This document shows positions 14,273 to 24,059 of a stretch of DNA of 44,282 bases, piece by piece (positions within the stretch are counted from its first letter, which is position 1; the number at the start of each line of letters is the position of its first letter). This DNA comes from a virus, in the IMG/VR virus record IMGVR_UViG_3300033145_000547, positions 1 to 44,282 of that record. One strand, written 5' to 3'. The position numbers and the translations under genes are program-made. The notes under the pieces were generated by a model. It ran no database searches. It had not been told where the DNA came from and worked only from the letters and a program-made list of their open reading frames with translations.

Positions 14273-15510
14273 TAAAAGATTCCTCCTGCGCCGGGTCGTT
14301 CTTTAATCCCGCGTATTAGTTTCTTCTTGGGCTTCATCTTTCTTTTTGCGCTTTTTACCCTTCTTGACGCTTCGTTCTTCTCGACGCCAGCATCCTGCAA
14401 TATCTTAACTATCACGTCTTCACGTGCAGTTGCATCATCCTCAAGTATTGATATTACAAATTCTTCTATTCGCGCTCTGTATTCATCCCATTCGGCTTGT
14501 GTACCTCCTTTCACAAGCGGGACAGGCTCAACAAATGTCGGCAATTCTATCCCGGCCCCGGCGGGCGCGGGCTGTCCTGCGCCGGGAGCCGCAACAGGCC
14601 CGAAAAGCATTTCGGTTTCGACTGGATATATTCCACGATATTTATTTATCAGGCTGTTTCTTACATCGGCCTCAACGGCAGATAAAGCGGCGGGTTTTTG
14701 CTCCGGCCCGATAAATGGATCATCGGTTATTCTTTTCTTTTCCGCCGTGATTCGTGTTTCATATTCTTTTGAAAACATTTTTCTAAAATCTTCAAATCGC
14801 CTTGCCCCCGGTGTTTCGGCGGCTGCCGGTGCCCTTCTTGCGCTTATTCTCAATCCTTTTTCCGCGCGTTCTTCAGCAGCTTTAGCCTTAAAAACATCAC
14901 GTATTTTTTGTTTAGCCTTCCCCCTTAGATCGCTGGGTAAATCTATAATTCCCGCCGCAATATCGTCTATCCCTCTTGACGCCTCTGCTCTTGTTTTGAT
15001 TTCGCCAGACCAGATACCGTTTATGATCGGATCGATAGCGCTTATGAATTTGTTTGCCGCCTCGGTTTCGGTTTCTGTCTCAAATTCTTCTATTTCTACC
15101 CGCGCACGCGCTTTTTCTCCGCGCTTTTCCGCCTCTTCCGCCCTGCCCCATACTTTTCTTTGCTCTGCTTCTTGTTCTCTTGCCCACTTTTCTTGTTCCT
15201 CTTTTTGTTTTATATCTGCTTTCCCCATTTCGTGTAATGTGCTTCCATATCCAGTAATACCAGTAAGTTCGTCAAGTCTGCCAAAAACAGTATTCGGCGC
15301 CTTCCCCGTAGCGGCAAGATTTGTTAATGCACCTATTTCTCGTTGTTCTAACTGAAATTCCCTGTTCTCTTGCCGTATCGCGTCCTGTCGCATCATAGCC
15401 TGTTCAAGGGTCTCCTGTTGTTGTCGCTGCTGCTGGCGCTGCATCAGGGCGTCTCTGAGGCTGTATGCAAAGCCTGTGCCGAATCCGTATGCGCTTTGAC
15501 CTATTGCCAT
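14272..15510 (-). CDS. Internal core/ejection protein candidate, 412 aa
   Basis: The N-terminus MAIGQSAYGFGTGFAYSLRDALM is followed by long Gln/Glu/Arg-rich helical stretches (QRQQQRQQQETLEQAMM, EQEKWAREQEAEQRKVWGRAEEAEKRGEKARARVEIEEFETE). A Pro/Ala linker lies near residue 310, and the basic end is KRKMKPKKKLIRGIKERPGAGGIF. Such elongated helical proteins, encoded next to giant ejection proteins in podoviruses, form the internal core. The stop TAG overlaps the GTG of the giant protein. Function is from composition and position. Confidence 0.65.
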   Translation of the reverse strand: MAIGQSAYGFGTGFAYSLRDALMQRQQQRQQQETLEQAMMRQDAIRQENREFQLEQREIGALTNLAATGKAPNTVFGRLDELTGITGYGSTLHEMGKADIKQKEEQEKWAREQEAEQRKVWGRAEEAEKRGEKARARVEIEEFETETETEAANKFISAIDPIINGIWSGEIKTRAEASRGIDDIAAGIIDLPSDLRGKAKQKIRDVFKAKAAEERAEKGLRISARRAPAAAETPGARRFEDFRKMFSKEYETRITAEKKRITDDPFIGPEQKPAALSAVEADVRNSLINKYRGIYPVETEMLFGPVAAPGAGQPAPAGAGIELPTFVEPVPLVKGGTQAEWDEYRARIEEFVISILEDDATAREDVIVKILQDAGVEKNEASRRVKSAKRKMKPKKKLIRGIKERPGAGGIF

Positions 15511-15519
15511 GATTGGCTC

Positions 15520-16131
15520 CTATCTCCAGGGGTCTAAGGTTATATCTTGCCATGCACCGGCTGATCCGCCGAATAACCCACCCCCGCCGCCGCTGCCGCC
15601 GCTGCCGCCGCTGCCGCCGCCAAAGCCCCCGCCGAAACCGCCGCCCGCCCACGTGCCCGCAAGGCTGCCAAAAGCACCCATCATCTGACCGCGCCGCGCT
15701 TGATTCGCCGCGCTCCGTCGCGCTTCCATCTGTTCATGTGTAAGGTTTATCCCGTGCCGCATCTGTATGTCTTGGAGATAAAGTTGCCAGTCGCGTTGTC
15801 CGAGACCATACACGTCACCCGCCATGCCATAACGCCCCATCTCTCCGGCATAAGCCGCCTGCCCCAATGCTTCTGACAATGACTGTGCGTGTAAGCCGCT
15901 TCCGCGCAATCCCCGCCGTTGAAAATCGCTTCTCATTCTGTCGGCCATTGTGCCAAACGCCTCTGTTTCAACGTATTCCCTCGACTGAAGAAGTTGGTTC
16001 ATAACGGACTGAAGGTTTTCCATGCTCGGACGCGGGATTGCTTGCGGCGCAGGTTGATAGCCGCCACCCGCCGCTTGCTGCTCCGCCCACAGCTTGTTTT
16101 GTCTGTCCATTTCTTCTAACGACATTGCCAT
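15520..16131 (-). CDS. Glycine-tailed internal virion protein candidate, 203 aa
   Basis: AAGGAGGTTTATC precedes MAMSLEEMDRQNKLW. The centre is helical and rich in Gln, Arg and Met (LQSVMNQLLQSREYVETEAFG, MRHGINLTHEQMEARRSAANQARRGQMM). The C-terminal 50 residues are mostly glycine (GGGFGGGFGGGSGGSGG) before a short end AWQDITLDPWR. It lies between the nozzle-region genes and the core proteins. The position suggests a small ejection or core protein. The glycine tract may be a flexible or membrane-active tail. Confidence 0.65.
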   Translation of the reverse strand: MAMSLEEMDRQNKLWAEQQAAGGGYQPAPQAIPRPSMENLQSVMNQLLQSREYVETEAFGTMADRMRSDFQRRGLRGSGLHAQSLSEALGQAAYAGEMGRYGMAGDVYGLGQRDWQLYLQDIQMRHGINLTHEQMEARRSAANQARRGQMMGAFGSLAGTWAGGGFGGGFGGGSGGSGGSGGGGGLFGGSAGAWQDITLDPWR

Positions 16132-16142
16132 GATAAACCTCC

Positions 16143-16769
16143 TTATGTGTTTCTAATAATTATGAAATCAAATTTACACTTTCCAGTAAATTGATTGTTT
16201 GCTATGTCTGTAAATCGAACATCAAATGTGGTTGTCGTTATCTTTTGGTTCACAATTAAAGGTATCATGTGTCTGATATAATCATATCCAGAAAACTTTT
16301 CATCTGCCGCGGGTGTATATCCCGCTGATGTCGAACCTGACTCCCAGGCCGATAAAATTACAAAATAACCTGTATCAGATTGCTCTGGTATAGAATGATC
16401 CGCAAGCGTTACCGTTATTTTTGTATGACCTGTCGCGTCGGTAGTAAATTCAGCACTCGTTTTTGTTCCGGTCCAAATATTTGTAATGCTTCCGACTATC
16501 ACCCCGACTTCCTGCAATGCCGCTTCAACCTCGTCTCCCGCATAATAATCACCCACGTCAGCAATATAAATCTCATCAGCGTCATGCTTATACGCACCTG
16601 TCCCAAGATCGCCGTGCTTCGTCGCGTTAAGCAATGCCTCGTTTTTGAGGTTGGTTGAATCAACATTGCCGTTAAGCACGTTCCGGAGAAGATTAAAATT
16701 ATACATAACATCGGCGGCTTTTGCCTTTGTCATCGCTACGAGTTGTCTGAACGCTGCTACCTGGCTCAT
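16143..16769 (-). CDS. Tail appendage/fibre-like protein, 208 aa
   Basis: The N-terminal 90 residues have the LLNATKHGDLGTGAYKHDADEIYIAD and GDEVEAALQEVG patterns often seen in phage fibre or receptor-binding proteins, ahead of a beta-rich second half. That half (ITVTLADHSIPEQSDTGYFVILSAWE) ends KCKFDFIIIRNT. The start overlaps the nozzle stop (ATGA). It is probably a small fibre or a component near the nozzle. The exact position on the virion is not deducible. Confidence 0.6.
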   Translation of the reverse strand: MSQVAAFRQLVAMTKAKAADVMYNFNLLRNVLNGNVDSTNLKNEALLNATKHGDLGTGAYKHDADEIYIADVGDYYAGDEVEAALQEVGVIVGSITNIWTGTKTSAEFTTDATGHTKITVTLADHSIPEQSDTGYFVILSAWESGSTSAGYTPAADEKFSGYDYIRHMIPLIVNQKITTTTFDVRFTDIANNQFTGKCKFDFIIIRNT

Positions 16770-18328
16770 TCTGGCTCATCCCTCACTCTCGGTTCAAACT
16801 TGCCTTCAACCGCAATTTTGAATACAGTTAAATCGTTCTGATCGTCTGACTCGACAACAACTGAAAATTCATTGAACTTTATCAGGTCGGCGCCGTGTAA
16901 AGCGGTTCCCTGCACAAGTCCTTCACCGGCCCACAGAGCATCGTCCCAGTCATCTTCGTCCCATGTCATGCCGACCAGTTGAACATTTACTTTCTGTGCA
17001 TCAAATTTGACACCATCATTCAAAACGATAGTTACGTCGTATGGCTGTGCTATATCCGCCGTAGTCAATACTTTCGTGCTGTGTACTTTCTTTTTCTCCG
17101 CAAAGCGGCTCAAATCTATCGTTTTGGTCTGAAGCCTGAAAAGTATGTTTTCGCCATTATCGCTTTTGCCGCTGTTCATTTCCCACAAATACGGCGAATC
17201 CCTGAATCCAAATACAATCTTGTTTGAATCCGAATTTGCCGGAAGCCGCAATCCACATGTAAAAGGAATATCCCATTCAGTCCATGACCGCAACGGCGGC
17301 TGGTCTATATCGCGCACCACGTTCCACACCAGCGTTCCGTTACGATGCCCTATAATTACGCAAGCATTTACAGCATCATATATACAGGTGGCGTTATCCA
17401 TATTGACGCCATCAAATTCAGGTTTTTCCGGTGTTCCTATCGGGGTTATTCTGCCACCGCTTTTTTCCCATATCTGATTATTCCCGACAAATATTAGATC
17501 GCCGTCTTCGGTTTCGATCATCCCGCGCGGCGATACAAAACCAGCCACGCCATGAATCTGCATGAGCCTGTAATCGGAAGCATCTACCCCCAACAACACG
17601 GCAAGATCACTGTCACGCCCGATAAGAAGTTCATCGGTTATGCCGTCGCGCTTCAGGCCGTTTATACCCGCGCCGTCTGCTGTTTGCCACGGTATCGGCA
17701 AATTATCGTTTGTCTTGAAATTCAAATCGGTTCCCGGATTAGTTGTATATCCATCTACTTCCGAGTAATAAAGCGTGTTATTATTTGTGTTATCCACCGC
17801 AAACAGCCTGTCGTCACACACTTCCATAACTTTGGGATCGACGCTTATGTATCCTGTGCCGCCTGTGAACCCACAATCATCTTTGTTATCAGTCGCCATC
17901 AACGTCACATCGGTATATTCAAACTGGTTGCCGTTATACATCAACAGGTTTTCACGGTACTGTAAAAACTGAACAGCCGAGCCGTTGTCGAAGACCGTCC
18001 CGCCGGTAAGCTCAATCCAATTCGTGCCGTCCCAATACACAATCTTGGTTTCGGCGGCTGTCAGCGCGGCTACCACATAAATCGAGTTCGCGCCATAATA
18101 ATATCGAGTCACGTTATCAATCCCGATCACGCCCGCTACGTCGTCAGCTATTGATCTTGATATTTCTTTGGCGTATCCAGCCCGCTTTTTAACCGCGCCG
18201 CGCTTCCTCAAGATGCCGTTCAAACATAGTTGCATCTGATCGTCGCGAATCTCAAGCGGCGAATCATTCTTGTTTACACCGCCAGCAAGGGACTCGATAT
18301 ATATGTAATCATAGGGCGATTCGCTCAA
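16766..18328 (-). CDS. Tail nozzle-like protein (P22 gp10 / T7 gp12 type), 520 aa
   Basis: The body has repeated propeller-like blades: YYYGANSIYVVAALTAAE, TLYYSEVDGYTTNPGTDLNF, GDLIFVGNNQIWEKSGGRITPIGTPE and ACVIIGHRNGTLVWNV. N-terminal ESLAGGVNKNDSPLEIRDDQ and RKRGAVKKRAGY segments are typical of the nozzle or stabilisation proteins that close short tails. I choose a TTG start (SESPYDYIYIES follows) because it overlaps the adaptor stop as TTGA and has GGAAGGGG upstream. A longer frame to 18436 would lie inside the adaptor gene. The location directly after the adaptor supports the call. Confidence 0.7.
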   Translation of the reverse strand: MSESPYDYIYIESLAGGVNKNDSPLEIRDDQMQLCLNGILRKRGAVKKRAGYAKEISRSIADDVAGVIGIDNVTRYYYGANSIYVVAALTAAETKIVYWDGTNWIELTGGTVFDNGSAVQFLQYRENLLMYNGNQFEYTDVTLMATDNKDDCGFTGGTGYISVDPKVMEVCDDRLFAVDNTNNNTLYYSEVDGYTTNPGTDLNFKTNDNLPIPWQTADGAGINGLKRDGITDELLIGRDSDLAVLLGVDASDYRLMQIHGVAGFVSPRGMIETEDGDLIFVGNNQIWEKSGGRITPIGTPEKPEFDGVNMDNATCIYDAVNACVIIGHRNGTLVWNVVRDIDQPPLRSWTEWDIPFTCGLRLPANSDSNKIVFGFRDSPYLWEMNSGKSDNGENILFRLQTKTIDLSRFAEKKKVHSTKVLTTADIAQPYDVTIVLNDGVKFDAQKVNVQLVGMTWDEDDWDDALWAGEGLVQGTALHGADLIKFNEFSVVVESDDQNDLTVFKIAVEGKFEPRVRDEPE

Positions 18329-19848
18329 AGCGTATAAACACCCCTTCCGTCGGTAATTGTTCCCGGCATAGTGCCGCCATATCTCGTAACATCTTTGATT
18401 GATCTCATACCGGGCGCGGTCTGTCTTTGTTCCCATTCAATTCTATGTTTTTCAATCGCTCCGAAATAATTAGTCCTGTGCATTGTTGCTACTTTTATTT
18501 CACTTCCTTTTGACCGCGATCTCCACATGATATATTCAACAACTATATCAATCAGCATGTCGTCGTCGAGTTCGGGATTCATAAACGCCCATTTACGACC
18601 GCTTTTCCCCTTCGCGGCGTCAGCAAGGATGCTTATGTCTTCAATATGTTCAAGATTGGTTACGGCCTGTGCGTCAATACAAAGACCGTTTTTCACGGCT
18701 GTAACATAAATTCCGGCAGCGTTAATCGCTGCAATCATCGTGGAAGCGGTCTGATAAGCCGCCAGAGCGAAGTTTGTAGTATATCCCGACAATACCGTCA
18801 CGGAGGACTCAAAACAGCTTGTGGCGGCAATGACGGTCAAATCGTCGGGGTCGCGCTCGGTAACTAACGCGGCTGTTATTCCTTCTGTTCCGGTATTGGT
18901 ATTTATATCGTCTACAAGTAACTGCATCGTAGCGTAAGAGGAAAGTGTATAGTCTTGCGTTCCGCCTGTGTCGCCAGTCACAACAGTTGTGAGCTTCGTT
19001 GCCGTCACCTGATACGTTGCCGCCGTGCCGACACCCGTATGAACAAGCGTCAACGCCCGTTCTCCGGTTGTTTCGACCGAAAGATTAGTAGCGTCCACTG
19101 AGAAAGTTACGGCAGTCGGTGATCCGGTATCATTATGGCGCAGACTGAACATATACATCGGAGCAATCCGAGTGCCGTAAAGATATATCGACGTTCCCGG
19201 CTCAAAATAAACCGATGCCGTTGTCTCGTAACATGTCGTTGCCGCCCATACTTCGAGATCACCCGGCGTTCCCTCTGTGCTTACGGCGGCGGTTATGCCC
19301 TGTGTTCCTGTGTCCAGATTGATCGCATCTACCAGAAGCGCGATTGTTGAATAAGTAGCAAGCGTGTAAGTTTCGGTTCCGCCACCGCCGCCCGTAACGA
19401 CCGTGACCAACGTCGTGTCGGTTACTTCATACGTTGCCACCGTGCCGACTCCGGTATGGGTCAACGTCAATCCCACTGACGCGCTTTCTTCGGGACAAAC
19501 ACCGAATTTACGCTTATCCTGTATCCACCAATTTGCAACCTGTGACGAAGTGTAATTAGCTATTTGTGGTTTTCTCTCAAGGGCGGCAAGGAAATTACTT
19601 GTTTCATAACGAATTGCCTCTATACCAAGACAATCTTCCGGCTGGTCATAGATCATCTGATCGCGCACAAGCTCAATCTCATATCCGGATTCACCATTAT
19701 AGGACAAACAGCCTATAGCGCGGGATGCTTGAAGCTGCGCGGTCGCACCCCATTGTTTTATGCGATTTTTTACAAAGAAATAATCATCGCCTGTGCAGTC
19801 CTCGGCCAGCACATCTTGTACAAGTTCAAAAATATCGTCCCAAAGCAA
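18325..19848 (-). CDS. Head-to-tail adaptor with inserted repeat domains, 507 aa
   Basis: Residues 1-120 (MLWDDIFELVQDVLAED...) and 420-507 (LDDDMLIDIVVEYIMWRSRSKG...KHRIEWEQRQ) look like the helical connector fold of podovirus adaptors (P22 gp4/T7 gp11 type). Between them lie two related modules of about 87 residues. Residues 127-213 start LTLTHTGVGTVATYEVT and 266-351 start LTLVHTGVGTAATYQVT; each includes TLxxYxTxxLLVDxIN and ITAAxxTE. A third, shortened copy is visible at 361-396. Adaptors are usually about 150-200 residues, so this one carries a large surface insertion. The start is a TTG after GGCGGTGGAATAA. Confidence 0.7.
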   Translation of the reverse strand: MLWDDIFELVQDVLAEDCTGDDYFFVKNRIKQWGATAQLQASRAIGCLSYNGESGYEIELVRDQMIYDQPEDCLGIEAIRYETSNFLAALERKPQIANYTSSQVANWWIQDKRKFGVCPEESASVGLTLTHTGVGTVATYEVTDTTLVTVVTGGGGGTETYTLATYSTIALLVDAINLDTGTQGITAAVSTEGTPGDLEVWAATTCYETTASVYFEPGTSIYLYGTRIAPMYMFSLRHNDTGSPTAVTFSVDATNLSVETTGERALTLVHTGVGTAATYQVTATKLTTVVTGDTGGTQDYTLSSYATMQLLVDDINTNTGTEGITAALVTERDPDDLTVIAATSCFESSVTVLSGYTTNFALAAYQTASTMIAAINAAGIYVTAVKNGLCIDAQAVTNLEHIEDISILADAAKGKSGRKWAFMNPELDDDMLIDIVVEYIMWRSRSKGSEIKVATMHRTNYFGAIEKHRIEWEQRQTAPGMRSIKDVTRYGGTMPGTITDGRGVYTL

Positions 19849-19861
19849 TTATTCCACCGCC

Positions 19862-22800
19862 TTATTGTGCTACTTTGTATTCCTTCACGGCTAAATCTAT
19901 ATGCTCAATCCCGGCGTCGCCCTCGGCGCCATCCACGAGCCCAGCCCGTATAAACTTAAAGCCGCAAACGTCACTCGCGGCCAAGACCGCTGCCGGAAGC
20001 GTAAACGTGTGCGAAACAGTGTCTTTTATCGCGGCTGGCAGGGCTATATCCCCGGAATCAATAGAACCTGTTGTCGCGTCTACGAGTTCAGTGTCAAGCT
20101 GGCAATCATATCCCAAACTAAATCTGATTTCTTCCCCTGCGGTTGGATCAGTATGTACCAACCTGATTATTATCTCTGCGTCACCCCCGGAATACTTGTC
20201 TGGCTTGTGTGTTGAAAAGAAAAGGTATTCCCCGATAGAACCTGCCGCATCCCATTCGTAAATACCAGTATTGGAAACCTCATATATGCCCGGTGCGCCA
20301 GCGGGGGGCGGTAGCATCGAAGTCATAAGATCATAGGTGCCGGTTGCGGTGTCGTCAAAAGTAAGCGTTGAACTCGACCACAAGCCGCCTGAATTTACCG
20401 TTAGCACTGTTGTGCCGCCCGGCGCAACCACCGTACCGGAAGAATACGTTATCCCCGTATTTCCTACCCGAAACGCCGCCTCCGTGTCGTCGCCTGTCGC
20501 TTCTATAATATCGCCGGTTCCTCTTTGCCTTACCAGAATCGACGGGCCTGACACCCCAGCCTCCATATCAATTTTCAAACCGGGTCCACTGCCCGCCCCG
20601 TTGACATCTATCACAATACCACTGTAGTCAGCAGTCTGAGCAGTCGCAACCACAAGCCCGAATCCCTCGCCGCCACCGTGCTGTAAATATGCAATAGTAT
20701 TCGTGCCGGTTGCATAAGCTATTATCGCTTTACCGCCGGTATATACCGTGGCACTCGCAGAAATCGTATCGCTCGCGTTTACAGTTCCCGTATGGCCAAC
20801 ACTGAACGCCGGGACACCGTTGTCTGTCATTTCTATCAGATTGCCGCCCGTTCCGTCGTGGTCGGCATTGATAACATCGCCCGTTCCGTCGTAATCTATA
20901 TCAAGCGCGTTGTGCGCCGCCGCATGGGTTACGTTCAAATAGATCGCCTTGCCGTTACCCACTTGGTTTACCCTTAAACCATTGCCGGTTGAACCCTGAT
21001 AAACCTCAATGGCGTTATCGAGAACAGTGGGGGCCACCTCGACGAAAAGTGCCGGGCCGAGAGTTCCGTTGTGATCAATATAAACACCATGACCATTGGC
21101 ATTGTCTGAATAAGTTTCAACGTGCAATCCGTCTCCCGCGCCGACGCCGTGATAGAGATAAGCAACATCATCCGTGCCGGTTGCGTATGCCTCTATGGCT
21201 TCGCCGCCGGTGTAACCAGCATCCGAATCGTCGATCACGAGTTTTTCGCTCATGCTAACTACGTTGTCTGTGCTTGCCCCCGCGTCAGTTACTTGTTGAA
21301 GCGTAAGCGTTGCCGACATAGGCCCGGTAAACGAGGTTGCGGTAATTGTTCCGCTCGACGATATATTACCGAAATTTGAATCTCCGTATACCAGCATCCC
21401 GCCGTGTATCTCGACCGGAGAGCCGCCAACAATAACCCCTTCAACCACAAGATCATGTGCTATTGTCGTGGTAGCCGCCGCACCGTTCATGTGAACATTC
21501 CCGGTAAATGTACTTGTTGCCGCTCCCGAAACGCCTGTAGCGTCAAAATAGTCAGCGGTTACGGAACCACTCGCGAAAACATCCCCGTCGTTTTCAACGA
21601 TAAACCTTGCCCCGTTACTCTTTTCAAGTTCCAGTAAATGACCGGCGCCGCTTGTATTCCCGCGTATAACTATGCCCGGCCCGGTGGTAGTAACATCGAG
21701 CATATAATCGCTGTTAGCCGCATTATTATTACTTATCGCCAGCACTCTCCCCGACGCGCCGGTATTATGAATAACAACGGTGTCGCTCCCGCTGCCAGTC
21801 ACAAAATACCCGGCGCGTCCGTTGGTACTGTTCGCAAACCCGGAAATAGCGTCTCCGCCACCTGCGCCTGAAAGCTGTGCGTATACTGCATCGCCCGTCC
21901 CATTGGTAAGCATAGTAAGTACGCGCCCACCATTTGCTACATTGTCGATCTGAAATCTGCCGGGCAGAGAAGCGGTCGAATCTGTATAGCTATAGATACC
22001 TATGCCCTGACTCGCGCTGTCAACTCTGAGTCCGTAATTACTTCCGTTATTATTGTTCGATCTGATATGTACGGCTGCCGTCGCTCCAACACTGCCGCTG
22101 TTGTCAAATCGCGCTACAACCCCACTGAGACCAGTATTATACACATGGAGCGAAGCTGTAGATGTATCGGCTCTTATATATAATGGCCCGGACATCGTAT
22201 CTCCGAGCTTTGCTACTCTCGACCAGTCAGCCGTTGTAATTCCGGTTAACAATGCGCCATCTCCTATATAGGTTGTAAAACTGGCCTGATCGCCGGATAT
22301 ATCGTCAACCGTGGACGTTCCCGCCGCCGACGTAAGAATACCGTCAGTGCCGATATTGCCGTCACAATCTATTACACCCGCCGCGCTCAATACGCAATTC
22401 GTCGTATGTCCGCCAGCCGTAATCGAGCCGGTTGCCATTGCGTTGCCGGAAGCATCCACGTCAAAAATCTGTGCACCCGCCGCGTTTACAACCAATGTCG
22501 GCGAAGCTACCACCCCGCCCGTAAACGTCGCAAGCCCGTCACAGCTTATCACCCCGGCGGTAGTGATCGTACATCCTGTCGAACCATACGCGCCGCCGAA
22601 TTCGCTTAATCCGGTCGCTTCAAGATCAACAGTCGTTATGCCGGTCGTAAAAGAGGCGGTGACGGCATCAATATCATCTACGTTCAAAATATCGTTGTTA
22701 TTCATATCGAGGTCGCCGCCCAAGCTAATCCCGCCCGCAATCGTATAAACTCCCGAAGCCCACAAGTTGCCGTCACAATCCACTTCTAAAATTGTATTGT

Positions 22801-24034
22801 TATCTGCCACCACAACGAAGCACTGCCTATCCGCGCCCGCTGTGCCGGACGCCACAAGCACTGAGCCGCCGGCCGTCAGCGCAGAGGCCATAAAGAGTGT
22901 TGACGTGCCGCTTGTGGTAGCGTCGTCGCCGGTCCACGATACGCCGGTCGTACTGTCGCCCTCATAAGTAGTACCGGATTCGTTGATCGTGAAAAAACAG
23001 GTTCCCTCGTCACAGATTTTGAAATCCGCGCCGCCCTTCAGATAACTGTGCATCCCCGAATTACCCGACCACATAGTCCGCGGGTATGTATCCGCGCTGT
23101 TCGCCCATGCGGTGAAGTTGTCGCCCGTAGTGTCGCCGCCGTAAACATAACCGTGAGTGCCGGACAGCCCGACCGTCAGCGTCCCGCTGGCCGTGACATT
23201 CCCCGTCGTATCAACCTTGAATGTCTCGACGCCGGGGAGCGTGGTCATTCCGAAATCGCCCGATATATCGAACGAATAAGAAGGCGTCGCCTTATTTATT
23301 CCCACTCGCCCCGTTGCTCCGGATGTTCCGGCATAGTCGCCCACGCCCACAAACAGCGCGGGAATGTCGCTGTCGAAACCAACCATGAGTGAGTGATTTA
23401 CGTCGTTGTCTAGCCTTGCGGCGTTTGAAATGCCTTCGCCCAAAACAATTGTATCCACTGTCGAGCTTGCCGTTACCCAATGGCCCAACGCAATCGAATA
23501 GTCCCCGCTCGCGGTTGTGCTGTCGCCCATCGCGATTGACTTATTACCGCTCGCTTTTGTATTGTAGCCCGCCGCGAAAGAGTATGCTCCCACGTTTGCA
23601 TCATTCCACTCCGTGCCCGTCACGCGGCCCACGCGAAAAGCTGACTTCGAGGCGTCCCAGAACATCCGGTTGCCTGTCCCGGCGTAGGTTCCGTAGAAGT
23701 TCACGTCCCATCCGGAAGTGCCGTTGTTGTGGCCGATAGTTAGTGGGCCGGTAGCGAAAATTCCTACATTGCCCTCTAAAAACAAACTCGGAAGCGAATC
23801 TACACTATTCGACAAAAGTGACAAGTCGTTTGTTGTGTAACGGCCACCATACAGGGTAAAATACCCAAGAGTATTGTTGTAGTCGCCGGTGTAGGTTTCT
23901 TGGTTGGTAAACAGGGCAGCACCCCAATGACTATCTCTCTTTCCTGCTGATTGCGCGTAGATCACATCGGCGCACACCAGAAAAGAAATTATAAATATAG
24001 AAAGAATCGCCCACAATCTTATGGGGTATTTCAT
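19862..24034 (-). CDS. Large tail fibre with N-terminal export signal and YadA-like repeats, 1390 aa
   Basis: A hydrophobic N-terminus, RLWAILSIFIISFLVCADV then IYAQSAG, looks like a Sec signal peptide with a cleavage site near residue 27. The start is supported by AGGGAGGCAAAACA. Residues 151-192 carry YadA/Hia-like head repeats (SFAAGYNTKASG, SIAMGDSTTASG, SIALGHWVTASS). The rest is long beta-repeat sequence with duplicated blocks such as YTGGEAIEAYATGTDDVAYLYHG and YTGGKAIIAYATGTNTIAYLQHG. The end is a beta-sandwich-like domain. It is likely a trimeric fibre. A signal peptide on a virion fibre is unusual. Confidence 0.75.
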   Translation of the reverse strand: MKYPIRLWAILSIFIISFLVCADVIYAQSAGKRDSHWGAALFTNQETYTGDYNNTLGYFTLYGGRYTTNDLSLLSNSVDSLPSLFLEGNVGIFATGPLTIGHNNGTSGWDVNFYGTYAGTGNRMFWDASKSAFRVGRVTGTEWNDANVGAYSFAAGYNTKASGNKSIAMGDSTTASGDYSIALGHWVTASSTVDTIVLGEGISNAARLDNDVNHSLMVGFDSDIPALFVGVGDYAGTSGATGRVGINKATPSYSFDISGDFGMTTLPGVETFKVDTTGNVTASGTLTVGLSGTHGYVYGGDTTGDNFTAWANSADTYPRTMWSGNSGMHSYLKGGADFKICDEGTCFFTINESGTTYEGDSTTGVSWTGDDATTSGTSTLFMASALTAGGSVLVASGTAGADRQCFVVVADNNTILEVDCDGNLWASGVYTIAGGISLGGDLDMNNNDILNVDDIDAVTASFTTGITTVDLEATGLSEFGGAYGSTGCTITTAGVISCDGLATFTGGVVASPTLVVNAAGAQIFDVDASGNAMATGSITAGGHTTNCVLSAAGVIDCDGNIGTDGILTSAAGTSTVDDISGDQASFTTYIGDGALLTGITTADWSRVAKLGDTMSGPLYIRADTSTASLHVYNTGLSGVVARFDNSGSVGATAAVHIRSNNNNGSNYGLRVDSASQGIGIYSYTDSTASLPGRFQIDNVANGGRVLTMLTNGTGDAVYAQLSGAGGGDAISGFANSTNGRAGYFVTGSGSDTVVIHNTGASGRVLAISNNNAANSDYMLDVTTTGPGIVIRGNTSGAGHLLELEKSNGARFIVENDGDVFASGSVTADYFDATGVSGAATSTFTGNVHMNGAAATTTIAHDLVVEGVIVGGSPVEIHGGMLVYGDSNFGNISSSGTITATSFTGPMSATLTLQQVTDAGASTDNVVSMSEKLVIDDSDAGYTGGEAIEAYATGTDDVAYLYHGVGAGDGLHVETYSDNANGHGVYIDHNGTLGPALFVEVAPTVLDNAIEVYQGSTGNGLRVNQVGNGKAIYLNVTHAAAHNALDIDYDGTGDVINADHDGTGGNLIEMTDNGVPAFSVGHTGTVNASDTISASATVYTGGKAIIAYATGTNTIAYLQHGGGEGFGLVVATAQTADYSGIVIDVNGAGSGPGLKIDMEAGVSGPSILVRQRGTGDIIEATGDDTEAAFRVGNTGITYSSGTVVAPGGTTVLTVNSGGLWSSSTLTFDDTATGTYDLMTSMLPPPAGAPGIYEVSNTGIYEWDAAGSIGEYLFFSTHKPDKYSGGDAEIIIRLVHTDPTAGEEIRFSLGYDCQLDTELVDATTGSIDSGDIALPAAIKDTVSHTFTLPAAVLAASDVCGFKFIRAGLVDGAEGDAGIEHIDLAVKEYKVAQ

Positions 24035-24059
24035 TGTTTTGCCTCCCTGTTATTACGCT

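Noticed and set aside
14327-15355. Plus-strand frame of 342 codons opposite the core protein gene
   Set aside because: Antisense of a helical, Glu/Arg-rich gene that has a proper start, context and overlaps; no ribosome-binding site on the plus strand.
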